From Xylophilus sp. GOD-11R (GTDB lineage Bacteria > Pseudomonadota > Gammaproteobacteria > Burkholderiales > Burkholderiaceae_C): DNA of 64,000 bases. The translations under genes were made by a program, and so were the position numbers. Below, one piece after another: positions 57,617 through 64,000 of this stretch; within the stretch, counting starts at the first letter, position 1, and the number at the start of each line of letters is the position of its first letter. The stretch spans positions 1,116,001 through 1,180,000 of the forward strand of contig NZ_CP137854.1 of assembly GCF_033546935.1 (NCBI RefSeq), read 5' to 3'. The notes beneath the pieces were generated by a model. That model was not told the DNA's origin and did not search any database. It worked only from the letters and a program-made list of their open reading frames with translations.

Positions 57617-58447
57617 GTGAGCAGGGCTTGCCAACACATGGGCATGAGCCGACAGGCCTTCTACCAAGCCAGCAGCCGCCAGGCGCGGCGTACCGAGCAG
57701 GCACACGTTGTCGTGCAACTCGTGCGCGACCAGCGCATGCGCCAGCCACGCGTAGGCACGCGCAAGCTCCACTGCATGTTGCGCCAGCCGCTGCAGGACC
57801 AGGGCATCCGCCTGGGCCGTGACGCGCTCTTCGATGTGCTGCGTAATGCTGGCTTGCTTGTGACGCCCAGGCGGGCGTACCACAAGACCACCGACAGCCA
57901 TCATCGCTTCCGGCGGCATCCGAACCTGCTCAAGGCGGGGCCGCAGCAAATCCATGCCACCGGCAGCGAGCAGGTATGGGTGGCCGACATCACCTATTTA
58001 CCGACCGCTGGCAAGTTCGTCTACCTGAGCCTGATCACCGACATGTACTCCCGCAAGATCGTCGGCTGGCACGTGCATGCAAGCCTGCAGACAGAGGAGG
58101 TGGCCCAGGCGATGAAGATCGCCTTGCGGTCGCGCCAGACACGACAGGCCCTGGTCCACCACAGTGATCGAGGCATCCAGTACTGCTCGACCTATTACCA
58201 GGAGCTGCACCGACGCCATGGCGTCACCTGCTCGATGACCGATGGCTACGACTGCTACCAGAATGCTCTGGCCGAGCGCGTCAACGGCATTCTCAAAATG
58301 GAGTTTTTACTGAACCGCCCGGCCGATCTGCGCCAGGCGCGCCGCGTGGTCGAGCAGTCGGTGCAGATCTACAACCACGAGCGACTGCATACGTCGCTGA
58401 AAATGCAAACGCCCGATGCAGTGCACCGGGCGTCGCTGGCCGGCTGA
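57617..58447 (+). CDS. IS3-family transposase OrfB (DDE domain)
   Basis: 276 aa. The DDE catalytic triad is visible in WVADITYLPT, HHSDRGIQY and NALAERVNGILK, followed by the YNHERLHTSL motif of IS3 integrase cores. The frame opens at GTG 57617, 2 bases after the orfA stop, but the active enzyme is probably the frameshift fusion. Confidence 0.93.
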   Translation: MSRACQHMGMSRQAFYQASSRQARRTEQAHVVVQLVRDQRMRQPRVGTRKLHCMLRQPLQDQGIRLGRDALFDVLRNAGLLVTPRRAYHKTTDSHHRFRRHPNLLKAGPQQIHATGSEQVWVADITYLPTAGKFVYLSLITDMYSRKIVGWHVHASLQTEEVAQAMKIALRSRQTRQALVHHSDRGIQYCSTYYQELHRRHGVTCSMTDGYDCYQNALAERVNGILKMEFLLNRPADLRQARRVVEQSVQIYNHERLHTSLKMQTPDAVHRASLAG

Positions 58448-58470
58448 ACCGGCATTTTTAAACGTCCGGG

Positions 58471-58497
58471 GGTGTCAACTCTATTCAGGACGGGTCA
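58471..58497 (-). repeat. Right terminal inverted repeat of the IS3 element
   Basis: On the minus strand: TGACCCGTCCTG, six variable bases, GTTGACACC, matching the left end. Followed on the plus strand by the GAC target duplicate. Confidence 0.9.
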
Positions 58498-58650
58498 GAC
58501 GCGTCACCGCCGACTCAGACCAGGAGGCGGTGCGCAGCACCCTGACTGCCTCAGAGACTGGCCGGAAAGGCTACGCCGACCAGGCGAGTCGCCCCCGGTG
58601 AGGGGGTAGGCGGCTCTGGCTGCGCAGCAGCCAGGTCAAGCCTAGGGAAG

Positions 58651-58683
58651 AACCAAACCCTCCAGGTCAAGCCTGGGGGAGGG
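58651..58683 (-). terminator. Terminator of rpoD
   Basis: On the minus strand directly after the rpoD stop, a GC-rich stem (CCCTCCCCCAGG with CCTGGAGGG) is followed by TTTGGTTCTT. A near-copy of half the stem, CCAGGTCAAGCCTRGGG, occurs twice, at 58631-58647 and 58662-58678. Confidence 0.6.
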
Positions 58684-61095
58684 TCACAGCGTGTCTATGA
58701 AGCTGCGCAGCTTGTCGCTGCGGCTCGGATGCTTCAGCTTGCGCAGCGCCTTGGCTTCGATCTGGCGGATGCGTTCCCGGGTCACGTCGAACTGCTTGCC
58801 GACTTCTTCCAGCGTGTGGTCGGTCGACATCTCGATGCCGAAACGCATGCGCAGCACCTTGGCTTCGCGTGGGGTCAGGCCGTCGAGGATGTCCTTGACC
58901 ACATCGCGCAGGCCGGCCTGCATCGCGGCTTCGATAGGCGCGGTGTTGGCCTGGTCCTCGATGAAGTCGCCCAGGTGGCTGTCGTCGTCGTCGCCGATCG
59001 GCGTTTCCATGGAGATCGGCTCCTTGGCGATCTTCATGATCTTGCGGATCTTGTCCTCGGGAATTTCCATCTTCGCGGCCAGGATGGAGGCGTCCGGCTC
59101 GAAGCCGAACTCCTGCAGATGCTGGCGCGAGATACGGTTCATCTTGTTGATCGTCTCGATCATGTGCACCGGAATACGGATGGTGCGCGCCTGGTCGGCG
59201 ATCGAGCGGGTGATGGCCTGGCGGATCCACCAGGTGGCGTAGGTCGAGAACTTGTAGCCGCGACGGTATTCGAACTTGTCCACCGCCTTCATGAGGCCGA
59301 TGTTGCCTTCCTGGATCAGGTCCAGGAACTGCAGGCCGCGGTTGGTGTACTTCTTGGCGATGGAGATCACCAGGCGCAGGTTGGCCTCGATCATTTCCTT
59401 CTTCGCGTCACGCGAGGAAGACTCGCCGGTGTTCATTCGGCGGTTGATGTCCTTCAACTGCGTCAGCGGCACCACCACGCGCGCCTGCAGGTCGATCAGC
59501 TTCTGCTGCAGCTCCTGCACCGGCGGAATATTGCGCGCCAGCACCGTGCTCCAGCTCTTGCCGGCAGCGGCCTGCTTCTCGACCCACTTCAGATTGAGCA
59601 GGTTGGGCGGGAAGTCCTTGACGAAGGTCTCCTGCGGCATGCCGCATTTCTCCACGATGATGCGGCGCAGCTCGCGTTCCTTCTTGCGCACGTCCTCGAC
59701 CTGCGCACGCACCAGGTCGCACAGCTTCTCGATGGTCTTGGCGGTGAAGCGGATGGTCATCAGCTCTTCGGAAATGCTGCTCTGTGCCGCCATGTAGTGC
59801 GAGCCGCCGTAGCCTTCCTTGTCGTAGATGGCGTGCATCTGCTCGAACAGATCGCGCAGGCGGTCGAAGCGGCCGAGCGCGTCGCGCTTGAGTTCTTCGA
59901 GCTTTTTGGTCAGCGCCTTGGAGCCGCCCTTGCCGTCGTCGTCGTCTTCTTCGTCGAATTCGTCGAAATCTTCCTCGGCCACGTAGTCGTCGGCCTCGTT
60001 CGGGTTGGAGAAGCCGTCGACCACGGTCGAGATGACGACCTTGCCTTCACGGATTTCCTCGGACATGCGCAGGATCTCGGCGATGGTCGCCGGCGACGCG
60101 GAGATGGCCTCCATCATCGCCATCAGGCCGCCTTCGATGCGCTTGGCGATTTCGATTTCGCCTTCGCGGGTGAGCAGCTCGACCGTGCCCATTTCGCGCA
60201 TGTACATGCGCACCGGGTCGGTGGTGCGGCCGAATTCGCTGTCCACGGTGGACAGCGCGGCTTCGGCGGCTTCTTCGGCTTCTTCCTCGGTGGCGCCGGT
60301 CTGCGCGGTGTTGGTCACCAGCAGGGTTTCGGCGTCGGGGGTCTGTTCATACACCGCCACACCCAGATCGTTGAGCATGGTGATGACGACTTCCAGGGTT
60401 TCCTGGTCGACCAGCTTGTCGGGCAAGTGGTCGGAGATTTCGCTGTGCGTCAGGAAGCCGCGGGTCTTGCCGAGCTTGATCAGGGTCTTCAGGCGCGAAC
60501 GGCGCTTGGCCATGTCTTCTTCGGACAGGACGGTTTCGTCCAGCCCGAATTCCTTCATCAGCGCGCGCTCCTTGGCCTTGCTGATCTTCATGCGCAGCGG
60601 CTTGACCTTCTCGACCACCTCGGCCGACACCGCCGCCGGGGTTTCGACTTCGGCTTCACCTTCGAGATCGGCCTCGATGTCCGACAGGTCGGTATCGTCG
60701 ACCGCCGGGCCGGACGAGGACGAAGAAGCGGCCGGAGCGGCGGCCTTGGGCTTGCGACCGCGCTTGGCCGGCGCTGCGGCGGTGGCGCCTTCGGTGGCGG
60801 CGGCAGCAGCGGCCTTGGGCGGGCGGCCGGGCTTCTTCTTGGATTCCTTGGAATCCTTCGATTCGGCGGCGGCGGCCTTCAGGATTTCGTCGGCGGCAGC
60901 CTTGAGCGAAGCTTTGGTGGACACGGGTGGTGAGGCTTTCTTGGGAGCGGCGGCGGGTTTGGCGGAGGCTTTGGCGGTCTTGGTCGACACGGCCGAGTCC
61001 CGGGTTCCGGCGCTGGCTTTGGGTTTTGCCGATGTAGCGGCGTTCTTGGCCGAAGAGGTGGGCTTGGAAGACTTCGCGGGCTTTTGAACAGGCAT
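58684..61095 (-). CDS. rpoD: RNA polymerase primary sigma factor RpoD
   Basis: 803-aa housekeeping sigma-70. ATG 61095 has GAGG 7 bp upstream; a GTG two codons earlier is less likely. Residues 1-170 are a disordered Lys/Ala/Pro extension with AT-hook-like KKPGRPPKA and KRGRKPKA, common in Burkholderiales. Then region 1.1, the non-conserved region with an acidic run ([18 protein letters not shown]), region 2 ([40 protein letters not shown]), region 3 and region 4 ([40 protein letters not shown]). Complete. dnaG lies upstream on the same strand. Confidence 0.97.
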   Translation of the reverse strand: MPVQKPAKSSKPTSSAKNAATSAKPKASAGTRDSAVSTKTAKASAKPAAAPKKASPPVSTKASLKAAADEILKAAAAESKDSKESKKKPGRPPKAAAAAATEGATAAAPAKRGRKPKAAAPAASSSSSGPAVDDTDLSDIEADLEGEAEVETPAAVSAEVVEKVKPLRMKISKAKERALMKEFGLDETVLSEEDMAKRRSRLKTLIKLGKTRGFLTHSEISDHLPDKLVDQETLEVVITMLNDLGVAVYEQTPDAETLLVTNTAQTGATEEEAEEAAEAALSTVDSEFGRTTDPVRMYMREMGTVELLTREGEIEIAKRIEGGLMAMMEAISASPATIAEILRMSEEIREGKVVISTVVDGFSNPNEADDYVAEEDFDEFDEEDDDDGKGGSKALTKKLEELKRDALGRFDRLRDLFEQMHAIYDKEGYGGSHYMAAQSSISEELMTIRFTAKTIEKLCDLVRAQVEDVRKKERELRRIIVEKCGMPQETFVKDFPPNLLNLKWVEKQAAAGKSWSTVLARNIPPVQELQQKLIDLQARVVVPLTQLKDINRRMNTGESSSRDAKKEMIEANLRLVISIAKKYTNRGLQFLDLIQEGNIGLMKAVDKFEYRRGYKFSTYATWWIRQAITRSIADQARTIRIPVHMIETINKMNRISRQHLQEFGFEPDASILAAKMEIPEDKIRKIMKIAKEPISMETPIGDDDDSHLGDFIEDQANTAPIEAAMQAGLRDVVKDILDGLTPREAKVLRMRFGIEMSTDHTLEEVGKQFDVTRERIRQIEAKALRKLKHPSRSDKLRSFIDTL

Positions 61096-61350
61096 GGGCA
61101 CCTCAACTCAAAAAAAACTCAACACAAAGAAAACGACTGGGCGCCACGACTCGGCGCGGGAGAAAGGGACCGACAAACGCCGCGAACGGCATCGATTCCC
61201 ATAGGTGGGGGAGGCTTCCCCCGACGACAAGATGTGAGGGCGATCATTTGGTGTGCAGCCCTTGCGGTAGAGATGGCCGGTCGCGCGCTGTGGCGTCGGG
61301 GGGCCGGATTCCGGAGGTACTGCTGTCGCTCTTGCCGTCAGCAACCTGAC

Positions 61351-61356
61351 ATTATA
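61351..61356 (-). promoter_or_regulatory. Possible rpoD -10 box (TATAAT)
   Basis: A perfect TATAAT on the minus strand about 256 bp before the rpoD start. The nearest -35-like TTGATT (61370-61375) is only 13 bp away, too close for a standard promoter, so the true -35 is unclear. A 6-bp hairpin GGGGGA-GGCT-TCCCCC lies at 61207-61222 in the leader. Confidence 0.4.
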
Positions 61357-61371
61357 GCTTTCGGGCAGAAA

Positions 61372-63390
61372 TCAAGGGGTGCGGGGGTTCGATTCCAATG
61401 CCTGCCGACGGGATTGCAACGCCCGGTAGCGCTCGATCGCGGTCGGATCGGTGGCTGCCGCCGCGATGGCCGCCGTCTCCTCGGCCTTGAGATGCTCGAT
61501 CAGCATGCGGTCGAGCACGTCGCGCAGTTCGCCGCGCAGGTCGCCCGGATCCGACTCGATCTCGGCCTGCGGCCCCTGCATCACCCGCAGCGCCGTGGCC
61601 TCGCCCGCGTGCCCCTGCAGGCCTTCGCGCAGGGCGGCCCACGGTTGCGGGCCGTGCTCGTGCAACTGCCCTTCGAGCCAGACGAACAGCGGCCCGTGCG
61701 GTGCGGGCAGGGCGCTGAGCAGCTCCCGGTCTTCGTGCGACAGGGCTTCGAGCGCGTCGGTGTCGCGCAGCAGCAGGCGCGCGGCCGTATCGGCGCGGCT
61801 GATGCCCGGCGTGCGCCGCCCGCGCGACGGCGGTTCGGCGTAGGGATCGACCGGCTCCGGCCGTTTCCACTTGCCGTCGGCCGTCTTCGTCCACCGACCG
61901 CCGTCGCCGAAACCCGAGCCGCTGCGCTTGCGGGGCGTGGACGGCGCTGACTGGTAGGGCTGACCCGCGTCGACGTATTCACCGGGGTCGCCCGGATCGC
62001 CCGGGGGCGGAAAATCGGGCATGCCGAATGGGTCGACCGACGCGGGCTCGGCCGGGCGACGGTCGCCGCGCTGCGGCTTTCCCCACAGGCTCGACAACTC
62101 CGCGGCGTCGAGCTGTACTGCCGACGCGATGTCGCCCAACAGCTGGCGCCGCAGGGCCCCGTCGGGCATGGAGCTCCACAATGGTCGGGCCTGGCTCGCC
62201 ATGCGGGCGCGGCCTTCGGCGGTGGCGGTGTCGCAGTCTTCGCGCGCCGCGTCGAGCAGAAAGCGGCTTAGCGGCACCGCCTCGGCCACCTGCCGGGCGA
62301 AGGCTTCCTGGCCTTCGGCGCGGATGAAGCTGTCCGGATCGTGCTCGGTCGGCAGGAACAGAAAACGCACCGCGCGCACATCGGTGGCAAAGGGCAGGGC
62401 GGCTTCCAGCGCCTTGCGAGCCGCGCGTCGGCCGGCCTTGTCGCCGTCGAAGCTGAACACCACCGTGTCGGTAAAGCGGAACAACTTCTGCACATGTTCG
62501 GTGGTGCAGGCGGTGCCCAGGGTGGCGACCGCGTTGGCAAAACCCCATTGCGCCAACGCCACCACGTCCATGTAGCCCTCGGTCACCAGGGCGTAGCCTT
62601 TGTCGCGCAGCGCCTGGCGCGCTTCGAACAGGCCGTAGAGCTCGCGACCCTTGCTGAAGACCGGTGTTTCCGGCGAGTTGAGGTATTTGGGTTTCTCGTC
62701 GCCCAGCACCCGGCCGCCGAAGCCGATGCATTCGCCCTTCACATTGCGGATCGGAAACATCACCCGGTCGCGAAACCGGTCGTAGCGCTTGCGCTGCGAT
62801 TCGGGCACGTCCTCAGCCTGCTCGCCGGCGATGACCAGGCCGCTTTCCACCAGCAGCGGGTCGTCATAAGCCGGGAACACACTGGCCAGCGCCCGCCAGC
62901 CCTCGGGCGCATAACCGAGCCCGAAGCGCTGCGCCATGGCGCCCGAAACGCCCCGGCCCTTGAAATATTGCACCGCCCGCGCCGAGCCGCGCAGCTGCTT
63001 GCGATAGGCCTCGCCGGCCTTCTCCAGCACCTCGGTCAGCGTGGCCTGCCGCTGGCGCTGCGCCGCCATGCGCTCGCGCTCCTGGGGCGGCACGTCGTCC
63101 TGCGGCACGACGAGGCCTGCCTGCTGGGCGAGGTCCTGCACCGCTTCCACGAAACTGGCGCCGGTGTATTCGGTGAGGAACTTGATGGCGTCGCCGCTTA
63201 CCCCGCATCCGAAGCAGTGATAGAACTGCTTGACCGGGCTCACCGAAAACGACGGCGACTTTTCGTCGTGAAAAGGGCACAAACCGGTGAAGTTTGCGCC
63301 CGCTTTCTTCAATGTGACGTGGCGGCCGACGACTTCGACCACATCGGTGCGTGAGATGAGATCCTGAATGAACGATGCTGGTATGGCCAC
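61372..63390 (-). CDS. dnaG: DNA primase
   Basis: 672-aa primase that lays RNA primers at the replication fork. An N-terminal CHC2 zinc finger (GLCPFHDEKSPSFSVSP, then YHCFGCGVSGD), RNA polymerase core with the Toprim residues in VTEGYMDVVAL and FSFDGDKAGRRAA, and a C-terminal helicase-binding domain are present. A Pro/Gly/Asp-rich linker (about 430-520) is longer than in E. coli. GTG 63390 (VAIPASFIQDL) matches the family start; an upstream TTG at 63441 is unlikely. Upstream of rpoD on the same strand. Confidence 0.96.
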   Translation of the reverse strand: MAIPASFIQDLISRTDVVEVVGRHVTLKKAGANFTGLCPFHDEKSPSFSVSPVKQFYHCFGCGVSGDAIKFLTEYTGASFVEAVQDLAQQAGLVVPQDDVPPQERERMAAQRQRQATLTEVLEKAGEAYRKQLRGSARAVQYFKGRGVSGAMAQRFGLGYAPEGWRALASVFPAYDDPLLVESGLVIAGEQAEDVPESQRKRYDRFRDRVMFPIRNVKGECIGFGGRVLGDEKPKYLNSPETPVFSKGRELYGLFEARQALRDKGYALVTEGYMDVVALAQWGFANAVATLGTACTTEHVQKLFRFTDTVVFSFDGDKAGRRAARKALEAALPFATDVRAVRFLFLPTEHDPDSFIRAEGQEAFARQVAEAVPLSRFLLDAAREDCDTATAEGRARMASQARPLWSSMPDGALRRQLLGDIASAVQLDAAELSSLWGKPQRGDRRPAEPASVDPFGMPDFPPPGDPGDPGEYVDAGQPYQSAPSTPRKRSGSGFGDGGRWTKTADGKWKRPEPVDPYAEPPSRGRRTPGISRADTAARLLLRDTDALEALSHEDRELLSALPAPHGPLFVWLEGQLHEHGPQPWAALREGLQGHAGEATALRVMQGPQAEIESDPGDLRGELRDVLDRMLIEHLKAEETAAIAAAATDPTAIERYRALQSRRQALESNPRTP

Positions 63391-63547
63391 GCATGGATTA
63401 TCTGGCGTGGGCGCAGTTCCACCTGATTGTGTGACCGGCAAGTAAATTAGACTACCGACCGGGCCGCGTCCCGTCAGGCGAGTGCCTTATCTCTCGGCGC
63501 CAACGCCACGCTCCCCAGCCCGACACCTCAGAAAGCTCGAAGATCAG

Positions 63548-64000
63548 ATGAAGCACCCCGTGGTGGATCAGGCTCGCGCGCCGCGTGGCGCCACGCCCGC
63601 GGCAAGCGCCCGGGACTCCACGATTCCGCGCCACGTGGCGATCATCATGGACGGCAACCGCCGTTGGGCCGCGCAGCGCGGGCTGCCCCAGATGATGGGT
63701 CACGCCAGCGGCGCGCGCCGCATCCGCCCGCTGGTGGAGCGCTGCATGGCCGTCGGCATCGAATGCCTGACGCTCTTCGCCTTCAGCACCGAAAACTGGC
63801 GCCGCCCGGAGCAGGAAGTTTCCGGCCTCACCAAGCTTTTCCTGCGCTACTTGCGCAAGGAGGCCGGCGACCTGCACCTGCGCGGCATCCGGCTCAAGAT
63901 CATCGGCGACGTGAGCCGGTTCGATCAGCCGCTGCGTCAGCTGTTCGAAGAAGTCGAACACCTCACCCGCGAGAACACCGGCCTCACCCTGGCCGTGGCC
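63548..64000 (+). CDS. Undecaprenyl-diphosphate synthase-like cis-prenyltransferase (5' part)
   Basis: The first 151 codons, cut by the window end, from ATG 63548. Conserved cis-prenyltransferase motifs: HVAIIMDGNRRWAAQRG with the metal-binding Asp, LTLFAFSTENWRRPEQEV, and the start of region III, LKIIGDVSRFDQPL, then LTRENTGLTLAVA. An N-terminal extension of about 30 residues precedes the domain. The usual housekeeping uppS has GNGRWA and sits in the frr-uppS-cdsA region; here GNRRWA and a place divergent from dnaG hint at a second homologue. Makes a polyprenyl diphosphate carrier. Confidence 0.9.
   Translation, partial: MKHPVVDQARAPRGATPAASARDSTIPRHVAIIMDGNRRWAAQRGLPQMMGHASGARRIRPLVERCMAVGIECLTLFAFSTENWRRPEQEVSGLTKLFLRYLRKEAGDLHLRGIRLKIIGDVSRFDQPLRQLFEEVEHLTRENTGLTLAVA

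Larger units (their letters stand above)
57169..58497 (+). mobile_element. IS3-family insertion sequence, intact
   Basis: 1329 bp. Terminal inverted repeats of 27 bp match at 23 positions (outer 12 bp TGACCCGTCCTG identical). The element is flanked by GAC on both sides (57166-57168 and 58498-58500), the 3-bp target duplication of many IS3 members. It carries orfA and orfB with a frameshift site. No damage is visible, so it may be active. It inserted between the LysR terminator and the rpoD 3' end and breaks no gene. Confidence 0.93.

Noticed and set aside
61351..61375. Full sigma-70 promoter TTGATT/TATAAT for rpoD
   Set aside because: The spacing is only 13 bp, outside the working range, so only the -10 box is listed.
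1..64000. CRISPR arrays, prophage structural genes, toxin-antitoxin pairs, secondary-metabolite clusters
   Set aside because: No regularly spaced repeats, capsid or tail genes, paired toxin-antitoxin frames or large synthase genes were recognised anywhere in the window.

Overview
The window reads as a chromosomal segment of a high-GC betaproteobacterium of the order Burkholderiales, most probably Comamonadaceae (Variovorax/Xylophilus/Ramlibacter-like). The grounds are the surE-pcm-nlpD order, the hemC-hemD-hemX-hemY operon divergent from ppc, an RpoD with a long Lys/Ala/Pro-rich N-terminal extension, dnaG upstream of rpoD, and a glutaryl-CoA dehydrogenase plus class III CoA-transferase pair. 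The family assignment is inference from gene order and protein style; no database search was possible.

Layout. 1-3.7 kb: 3' part of a GGDEF-EAL protein, then surE, pcm and nlpD, closed by a strong intrinsic terminator. rpoS, which often follows nlpD in related bacteria, is not there. 3.9-15.4 kb: three co-oriented genes for exported proteins. They are a 224-aa protein with a DUF11-like domain, a 974-aa multi-DUF11 protein, and a 2549-aa protein joining DUF11 repeats, Cna-B/SdrD-like domains, Ig-like domains, a very large predicted outer-membrane beta-barrel and an OmpA-like tail. The cluster is preceded by an AT-rich leader with a perfect palindrome over a possible -35 box. It is the best candidate for a poorly described system in the window. 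15.4-19.1 kb: LysR regulator divergent from glutaryl-CoA dehydrogenase and a CoA-transferase. 19.2-23.8 kb: a YihY-type membrane protein, small hypothetical proteins, an MFS transporter and a second LysR regulator. 23.9-29.6 kb: a beta-oxidation operon with the content of the pimeloyl-CoA (pim) operon: bifunctional hydratase/dehydrogenase, thiolase and two acyl-CoA dehydrogenase subunits. With the glutaryl-CoA dehydrogenase it outlines a dicarboxylate route from pimeloyl-CoA through glutaryl-CoA to crotonyl-CoA.

29.9-34.8 kb: yhhQ and small unknown genes, then about 3.2 kb lying between a tRNA-Leu 3'-half fragment and the intact tRNA-Leu(CAA) gene. This stretch carries an AT-rich acyltransferase gene, a Lar-type zinc-ribbon pseudogene with an in-frame TGA, and unrecognisable reading frames. 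It looks like a decayed genomic island at a tRNA target. 34.9-47.8 kb: core genes cysM, a NUDIX hydrolase, a TusA-like protein, galU, valS, hemYXDC and ppc. 47.8-51.0 kb: a hybrid histidine kinase translationally coupled to a small exported protein. 51.1-57.1 kb: two transporters, a manC-type bifunctional GDP-mannose enzyme, a royal-jelly/yellow-family exported protein and a LysR regulator. 57.2-58.5 kb: an intact IS3-family element with inverted repeats, a 3-bp target duplication and an A-AAA-AAG frameshift site. 58.7-64 kb: rpoD, dnaG and the 5' part of an undecaprenyl-diphosphate-synthase-like gene cut by the window end.

No rRNA, CRISPR array, replication origin or known riboswitch was found. 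Only one intact tRNA gene was seen.
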